From Nematostella vectensis (Eukaryota; Cnidaria; Anthozoa; Actiniaria; Edwardsiidae), in NCBI RefSeq assembly GCF_932526225.1, contig NC_064047.1:7005501-7069500 (forward strand): 64,000 nucleotides of DNA, in the 5' to 3' direction. A program made the position numbers and the translations under genes. A model generated the notes under the pieces. That model was not told the DNA's origin. It worked only from the letters and a program-made list of their open reading frames with translations, and did not search any database. Shown here one piece after another: positions 57,501 through 64,000 of the stretch (position 1 is the first letter of the stretch; each line of letters starts with the position of its first letter).

Positions 57501-59928
57501 CCTAGAAAGTTCTGGTGAAATTATCTAAAAGAGGATATCCCCCCCCCTCAAATATGAAAATTAAAAATCTATAGTTGGTGCATCCTTTTAAACAAAAGCA
57601 TATTATACCAAGAAACATCTCATTCAGAAGAAGCATCTTTACATGGCTTAACAGTGTGGTACATATTATCAGCGCACCTCCAGTTGCTCCTTGGTTGGCT
57701 CGGGAGAACGGTCAGGAATGGGCAACCCTTCAGGGTCGTCAAACGGGTCATCAAGAATGACAGTATGAGTGATTCTATAAATAGAATAAATAAGGAATAT
57801 TACAGCGTGACCTGTAAGACTTCAAACATCAAAAATGTGTGTGTAAAGTTATCTCCTGAATGAGTGGGTGAATCACAGCATGAATTTTCAGTAACAGTAC
57901 AGTGTCTGATCAGAAATGATTGAAAATTACAATCTGAAATATTGAAATGTCATTCCAGTAGCCTGGTAGTTCCATAATGTACAGTACATAAACTGTTAGG
58001 GTTCCACAGCAGTGTTTGACCAAGATTTTACAAGCTGAAAATAAACCTTCCCTTCTCCTGTTGAGCCACTTACTTTGAGAGTTACGTATCCTACTAGCAG
58101 AGACTGCAGCCTAGCATAATACAGAGATAAGATGCCTCTGATAAAAGTGATTAAGTAACACAGCACCTGTACTGTACGGTTAAGTAAGACTTGGAAAATA
58201 CAAACTCAACTTTAAAATGTGTGGTTGTGCTTTTTCCTTCTGCCATACCTTATATCCTGGTAGGGTCTAAATTCATCAGTGCAAATAGCTTCATTAATCT
58301 TGTCCAAGACATCAAAACCTTCAGAGACCTCACCAAACACTGTGTGCTCCCCATCCAGGTAGTCCAGGCCATCGGCAAGGGTGATAAAGAATTGTGAGCC
58401 ATGCATATTGTCACCATTGTTAACCATGGAAACTGTGCCCTTGTTTTTATGCTTTAGTTGTGGCTTGGCCTCAGCATTGAAAAACTTTGCCTGGTCACCA
58501 TATAATACCCTGGTAAAAGTTAAAAGGTTTTTTTTGTATAAAGCTTATATCTTAAAATCTTTAAATGGTTGTACAAGTAAATAGACATTACATGTACTGT
58601 ATTCAAACATCAGGAGTGCAGATGAGATGCATAATTTTGACACACAAAAGTAGTGTATATACAGTTATTTTTAATTGATACTTAATTAATCATGCATCCT
58701 TGCCATCTTTGATCTGAGAAATGAAATCGATAGTGGATTCCATGGTGGAACTAAAATTCAAAGATGAAGTAGCATTGGTTTTATAAATGTACAGTATGCC
58801 ATCTCAAAATGCTAATGCTAGTTTATAGTGTTATTACTTGATGTTGTTTACAGTACATGTAATGCCAAAAAAATATATTTACCTGAAAACTGACTCTCCA
58901 CCTTTTCCAGTACCTTGTGGATCACCTGTTTGAGCAGTGAAGTTTCTCTGAATCGGTATAAAAACAATGATGGCGTTAAAAAATAAAATGGTCTATTTGC
59001 AATAAAACTTTAAGATAACAATCTACAAATGAAGTCTGATACGTTATGGACAAATTTTTATTGAAAATATATCTTGGTTACATGCATGAATTGGCCGATG
59101 GAAATGGATGCATTGTGTGACTTGGCATTTGGCAAGAGCAAAAATGGTGGGTGATTGCCTTTTTTATACCTTATAGGTACAGTATTAGTACTTAACCTAA
59201 CAACAATACAATATGAGCAAATGTGAGAAATAAAACCAGCACTGTCACATACAAAAAACTATAAAAAAATGATTATTTCACATCATTATTTCACTGTTTA
59301 TGGGACATGAAATTTTGATCATTATACTGCATAGATACTGTTTGTATCAATGTCCTTTGTGTTTACTGGCGTTATTCCATGTTGACTTGAAAAATACAAT
59401 GAATACCTGCACTGAATGGAAAAGGCAATAGTTGTAGAACTTGATCTTGCACAACTTCAGAAAATTCAGGCATGCTAGAAAAGTTACAGAATAACCCATA
59501 ATTAGAAAAAATTACGAACATGGAACTGTTACCAAAAAAAGGAAAAAATGGGGGTACTGTAATTGTCAAATGAAAAGGACAGTATATTAATTTTTATTTG
59601 TATGATATACATTAAATACATATATTTTAAAGAAAAATAGGAAACGAAAATAAAATAAGTTTGGGTATCTCAAATTCTTTATAGAATCAGAGTTTACTCA
59701 ATAGAGAAATTCACAACTTTGACAGAAATGACGTCACAACATGGCGGCCTCCGCAACAGAAACTGCAGTCTTTAATAAAGCTAAGCAAATATCGATGAAA
59801 GGCCACATATATTATCAAGTATTATGTTGCTATTACGTGTCAATGTGAGTTTTTGTACCTCGGGGGCGTTCATCTGTGAATAGATCCACCACAATATCCC
59901 CAACAGTGGTTTCGAGGATAACAGACAT
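54558..59928 (-). CDS. PPIL4: Peptidyl-prolyl isomerase-like 4 (cyclophilin-RRM spliceosomal protein)
   Basis: Eleven coding exons on the minus strand: 59859-59928, 59407-59474, 58883-58947, 58249-58509, 57678-57774, 56850-56966, 56109-56233, 55927-55993, 55416-55530, 55008-55083, 54558-54813. They sum to 1,317 nt with every junction in phase: 438 residues plus TAG. Residues 1-165 are a cyclophilin domain ([37 protein letters not shown]). Residues 166-226 are an acidic linker. Residues 235-316 are an RRM with RNP2 VLFVCKL and RNP1 SLQYAFIEF. The tail is rich in Lys, Arg and Asp/Glu. The Arg needed for isomerase catalysis (Arg55 in cyclophilin A) is Ser in HSVQRNF, as expected for a PPIL4-type domain with weak or no activity. 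In other animals PPIL4 joins the activated spliceosome in the nucleus. The tail is shorter than in the 492-residue human protein. Confidence 0.93.
58982..59160. repeat. Dispersed repeat in a PPIL4 intron, related to 62,655-62,800
   Basis: ATAACAATCTACAAATGAAG and ATAACAATCTACAATGTAG, then GGAAATGGAT and a TGGCATT/TGCCATT block, occur in the same order and orientation in the two genes' introns. It is probably a degenerate SINE or MITE. Confidence 0.6.
59729..59749. promoter_or_regulatory. CRE palindrome next to a YY1-like site in PPIL4 intron 1
   Basis: TGACGTCA at 59,729-59,736, followed 1 bp later by AACATGGCGGCC at 59,738-59,749, a match to the YY1 consensus AANATGGCGGC. It lies in the first intron of PPIL4, about 180 bp inside the start codon. 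It could act as a downstream promoter element. Confidence 0.45.
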
Positions 59929-60418
59929 CGTTTCTCTTGTCAACAAAGCATGCTTCAAAATTCGCTCAAAACATGGGGTGACGTGTAAATACAAACCTAC
60001 AAGCACTGCTTAAGTTTTGTTGTCACTTTATGTAAGTTTAGTTAGGCTATGACATAGCAAACTGGCGTTATTTGCCCCGAAACCTCCGAAACGATCGCGT
60101 TGATAAAGAACGTTCGGTGCACGCTACATGTGAACATTGTCTTGACTTACCGGAGAAGGGAAAGTCAAAAGTGGCATTTTGTTTTTTCCAAGCGCAATGG
60201 TAAAAAAAAAAATCTAAAACAATCTACAACTTAAGGAAAGTAGCAAATAACTGCCACCAAGCAGGAAAAAAATACCTTTTAGAGAATACATACATTTATT
60301 ATAGCAATTTTAAAATTAATCGTGGCAGTTGGTTTCTCTCGTCCCCTCCCCTAACCTTTCTAGTTGAGGATATGACGTCAGACGTGTTATCCCGCGCCAT
60401 TTTCGAATAAATTTCAAC
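59929..60418. promoter_or_regulatory. Bidirectional promoter between PPIL4 and SKA3
   Basis: The two start codons are 490 bp apart and divergent. The interval contains CRE TGACGTCA (60,373-60,380), the E2F-like CCCGCGCC (60,391-60,398; complement GGCGCGGG) and TTCGAA (60,402-60,407), a CHR-like hexamer just upstream of the SKA3 start. There is no TATA box near either start, as is usual for housekeeping promoters. The motif roles are inferred from mammalian cell-cycle promoters. Confidence 0.6.
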
Positions 60419-63400
60419 ATGGCGACCGACAGGTTCGAGTTCTTCTCTCGTTTCCGCCATTTTGGGTCATCGTTGGACAAAGATTGTAGCGATCTAAAGA
60501 CAAGACTGGAGGAGCCTTCCGAAGGGAGCAATAATGAAGGTCGATGTCATGTCGTTTTGCGGGAAATTCTATCTGATGTCGTCGAATTGAAAGTGAGTTG
60601 TCTGACTGCTTTTTGGAAAAATACACAGAGAGCGCTTTCTGTTTGTCCCTTACTAAACATTCATAATACGAAATCTGCAAATGTTTTTATGCAGTTGACT
60701 AGCGATAACTCGGACCTTTGAAGAAAGTTGAGTTATCGAGAGAAAAAAATGAGTTAATGGAAAAATACTGAAAAGGAAACAAAACTCACTTCTTCTGTTT
60801 AATGGCATTTGTTATGATTCGCGATGTTCACTGTGTGTGTGGGATGTCCAGTATGTTGGATTAGGGAGGAAAAGGGAAGGGGAAATCATTTAGCAGATGT
60901 TTTTTTAGTATAGTTCAAACGAGTCAGAGAATATGGTTCTTATCACAATCATGTCCATTGCAGTCATAGTTACTGTATCATCATATATAATTCATTATAA
61001 ATCATTATATAATTCCCAGATTGTAGTGTGTTGTTATTATCATCATCATAATAGTCTTAGCAGCCACCACTATCATTGTCATAGTGATTATCATCATAGT
61101 CATCACATATGTAATAATCCTCATCATGATAAGTTGTCATAATCTTCCGTCATAATCTCTACTACCATCATAGAAAATCATTTTCCTACTTCACAGAACA
61201 ACGCTTCCAATCAATTATCTAAAGCTCGAGAGTCGTCCATTTCCTTTGGGGAGTTTATGGGTGCATGTGAGAAGCTTGCGACTAACACCAAGGAAAATAT
61301 TGATATACTTGAAAATCATTTGCTGAAATATGGGTACAAGAAAACAGGTAAATGTGTGATCAACTATGTGGTTATTATTACACAAACATAAATCATTTTG
61401 TGTGGGCCATGTTACCAGGGCAATTTTTCCTGCAATTTGCTATGCAATTTTTGTTGCAATTGCTAGTTGGAAGAAAAGTAGTTTATTGGTTTCTGTTTTT
61501 CACATCATTGGGGGGGCCTGAACTACATATTGCTTCATGTAACATGAATTTTTGAGGGCAGATTCACAGATGAAATCTAGAAGCTTTGATCCTGTAAAGG
61601 GTTAGGATAAATTCTTCTCAGGCAGAGTGCTTATATTTTACTGAAATTATTGTATAAAACTGTTAGATTCGATTGTCAGTGGTAGATACAATTAGTGTTT
61701 TATCAATTTGGTACAACTGCTTTCAGTTTAAATAAAAAGTCCTTATTATGCACAATCAATTTATACTAAGAAAAAGGCCACTTTTTATCACTTACTTCTC
61801 CACCAGGTGAACTGCCAAGCATAGACAGTATCTATGAGCAAACAGATGGAGAAAATAAAGTTGATAGTGGAAGGTTTGTAAAATGTGTAAAGTTTCTATC
61901 CCTTTTTTCGTTTTCAATAAAAGGCTCTATCATGCCTGTCAACTCTCCCGCATTAGGCAGAAGTCTCAAGATTTTGGACCCCTTCTCCCGCTCTTCCGTG
62001 TTGAGCACTGAATCCCCGCTTTTAAGCGATTTCTATCGCTTCCGAAAAATTGTTCTATAGAAAATCGTCATTTTGCCTTTTTTCTATTAAAATATTTGAA
62101 AAAAAATAGTTACATTGCATAGTGTAATTTATCTAACACCCTTGTGAGATCTGTAAGTGGATTTGTTTTGGAGAGCTTTTTATACGGCAAACGCCGTAGG
62201 CTTAACATACCCCTCCCCCCAAAAAATGAATATACCCACCCCTCCCCCTTAAAAATTATCAAGCCTTGAGATTTTCGGACGTTGACAGGGATGCTCTATG
62301 GGTCACATGATTATGCTGTTTGTTATATTTGCAACGCATATAGGCTGGGAAGTTGGTGCATCCCCATATCACCTTGTTTTCTAGATGTTCTATTTAGTTA
62401 ATATAAAATAAAAACTGATCTATTCAGTTTGATTTTTTAGTGATTCCATGGAGGTTGAAAATACAGGTGACTCCCCTGATAGTGACAACGGTGATACCAA
62501 ACTAACCGAAGATGAAACTAATGGCACGCAGAGTCCAAACAAAAGACAGAAAATGGACAATGAAGGTACAGCACCATGATATTTGAATTTGGTTTTGAAG
62601 GTCGGGTTAAAGTCAATCACCTTTTCCTCTGTAATTGTTTATAATTGAAAATACAGCCGTTTATTTGAGAGTGAACTTCAAAATAACAATCTACAATGTA
62701 GTCTGATATGTTATTACTCGCTTGAATTAGCAAATGGAAATGGATTTCTTGAGTGCCTTGCCATTGAGCGGGAGCATAAAATGGCGGCGTGATTGGCCTT
62801 CTTCAATGACGGCAATGGTGCTGCTGATGGTGGTGATGATTATTATGACAATGCTGATGATGACAGCAGTGATGACCAATAATGATGGTGATGAGGATGG
62901 TAAAGGTAGTGTTAGCGTTGATGGTAAAATACGTGGTGATGTTGATGATGATTATGATGATGATGATAATGTTTATGGTGGCAATGCTGATGGCGATAAT
63001 GATTATGGTGGTGATGATGATTACGGGGATAAGATGATAGTGATGGTGATTGTACTCATGATTAAGATACAAGTACCAGATATGTCAGCATTATTGATAA
63101 CTGTAATGATGGTGATGATTATGATAATGATGGTGTTGTTGGTGGTGAGGATGATGATAATGCCCATGAGATAAAGATATAAGTACTGGTTATGGAAGCA
63201 TTATTGATAACTGTAATAATGGTGATCTTTATGATAAGGAATGGATGAAAAAATGATGATGTTAACATTGGTAATAGAATAAGCCAGGATTGTAAGCATT
63301 TTTTGGCAAAAGTTCCAGAGTACTCAAAATGCAGTACAATAAACATTCTTTCATGTGTTTCAGATGATGATCCTCTCAAATCTCCAGTAAGACCGAACAC

Positions 63401-63816
63401 TTTGACGCAAATGATACAAATCACAACATCTCAGCATGCAGCTCAAACAGATAGCCCCTCTCTGGATTCACCCCTGCCCCCTCAAACAACCACACCCATG
63501 CTGAAATTTAAAACGTTTTTGAGAGCTGATTACACACATGAACTCTCCACGCCTGAAAAAAACTCACCCATCAAGCCAAATACACAGACGCCTATGCTTG
63601 GTAAGAAGGTGTCTCAAAGAAGTCTGCCCAGTGAACCTGTGAGTGAATCCCCCGACAATGTACCCCTGCCCCCTGTTCTTGCCACACCCGGGCTCAAGGT
63701 GATGGGCGTGGCAGGTCAGCGGATTGGCAACTGTCAGACTGTTGATCATTTTGACCCTGATGTGCTTGACACGCCTACTCCGCCAGATCTTACTACAGTG
63801 GTTTTACTAAAACCAG
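60419..63816 (+). CDS. SKA3: Spindle and kinetochore-associated protein 3 (partial, 3' end outside window)
   Basis: Five exons in the window: 60419-60592, 61197-61347, 61807-61873, 62441-62565, 63364-63816. This gives 323 codons plus one base, open throughout, with a GTAAGT donor at 63,817, so at least one more exon follows. Residues 1-108 form the N-terminal helical region by which SKA3 joins SKA1/SKA2 (ENIDILENHLLKYGYKKTG matches the family). The rest is acidic and Ser/Thr-Pro rich. PVLATPGLK and DTPTPPDLT match conserved SKA3 C-terminal motifs, and several S/T-P sites (SPV, TPM, STPEK, QTPM) are candidate CDK1 targets that in vertebrates recruit SKA to NDC80. The start ATG sits in AACATGGCGAC. 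SKA acts at the outer kinetochore to couple microtubule ends. Confidence 0.88.
60950..61140. repeat. ATC/ATT trinucleotide-rich tract in SKA3 intron 1
   Basis: Imperfect (ATC)n and (CAT)n sequence with CATCATCATAATAGTC-type runs. Non-coding. Confidence 0.7.
61931..62292. mobile_element. Degenerate MITE in SKA3 intron 3
   Basis: Imperfect inverted ends: CATGCCTGTCAACTCTCCCG at 61,931 and a complement of CATCCCTGTCAACGTCCG ending at 62,292, with TCTCAAGATTTT/AAAATCTCAAG words inside. The interior is A/T-rich with C runs. No ORF. Confidence 0.6.
62800..63260. repeat. (GAT)n-rich tract in SKA3 intron 4
   Basis: About 450 bp of imperfect GATGAT/GGTGAT repeats, with a ~120-bp partial duplication (AAGATACAAGTACCAGATAT at 63,064 and AAGATATAAGTACTGGTTAT at 63,173). 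It gives an Asp/Gly-rich spurious ORF. Confidence 0.75.
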
Positions 63817-64000
63817 GTAAGTAATTACCTTAATGGGGTTAAAAAATACTTGGGAGGCCTGTGGTTTTACACCAAAGAGAGGCTCAAACGGGGGTGCCCG
63901 TTTCTTCCCGCCAAAAGCAATAAGTAAACAACAGAAACACAGAAAGACAACATTTCGTAAAATTGATTTGATTTTTTAAACCACACCAAAATCAAACCGT
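63817..64000. other. SKA3 intron 5 (partial)
   Basis: Begins with the donor GTAAGT at 63,817. Nothing else recognised before the window ends. Confidence 0.6.

Noticed and set aside
57575..57863. Plus-strand ORFs over a PPIL4 exon
   Set aside because: Antisense shadows; the minus-strand exon 57678-57774 encodes the conserved [12 protein letters not shown] segment.
62734..63174. 146-codon Asp/Met/Val-rich plus-strand ORF
   Set aside because: A product of the (GAT)n tract inside SKA3 intron 4, between two well-supported exons.

Overview
This is a eukaryotic, animal genomic window, most likely from a cnidarian and probably an anthozoan such as a sea anemone or coral. The reasons are spliced genes with GT/AG introns, metazoan PPIL4 and SKA3 orthologues, a short-chain-collagen (sponge/cnidarian C4-type) gene family, and many small DNA transposons. 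No organism name can be proven from the sequence alone.

Positions 1 to about 44,078 are a head-to-tail array of five units of roughly 8 to 11.5 kb. Each unit reads, left to right: a 33-bp minisatellite array; about 1.2 kb of non-coding flank; a minus-strand, seven-exon gene for a secreted short-chain collagen; a 109-bp tandem repeat upstream of that gene which carries its TATA/GC-box promoter; a 78-bp tandem repeat; and a decayed rve-type integrase fragment that abuts the next minisatellite array. Gene copies 2, 3 and 4 splice in silico to an open 317-codon protein: signal peptide, short linker, 19 uninterrupted Gly-X-Y triplets and a 180-residue C-terminal domain with 10 cysteines. Copy 1 carries a 1-bp deletion in the C-terminal exon. 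Copy 5 is cut off inside that exon and fused to 78-bp repeats, which then reverse orientation and end the array near 45,275. An 865-bp TIR element with a 9-bp target duplication sits in the second intron of copies 1, 2 and 4. Copy 3 keeps the empty site. Diagnostic bases are shared in a mosaic way between units, so the array has been reshuffled by unequal exchange or conversion.

Positions 45,275 to 54,200 are repeat-rich and gene-poor. They hold a 262-bp G/C-tract MITE, a widely spaced inverted repeat pair (46.9-47.2 and 50.5-50.8 kb), a 953-bp TIR element that truncates a MADF-like ORF, a 650-bp array built on CATGGCA in both orientations, and two further minisatellites.

Positions 54,200 to 64,000 are ordinary gene territory. 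PPIL4 (spliceosomal cyclophilin-RRM protein, 11 coding exons, minus strand, 54,558-59,928) and SKA3 (outer-kinetochore protein, plus strand, from 60,419, running off the right edge) are divergent. They share a ~490-bp intergenic promoter containing a CRE palindrome and an E2F/CHR-like pair. Introns here contain small MITEs and trinucleotide repeats. No rRNA, tRNA or CRISPR features were recognised.
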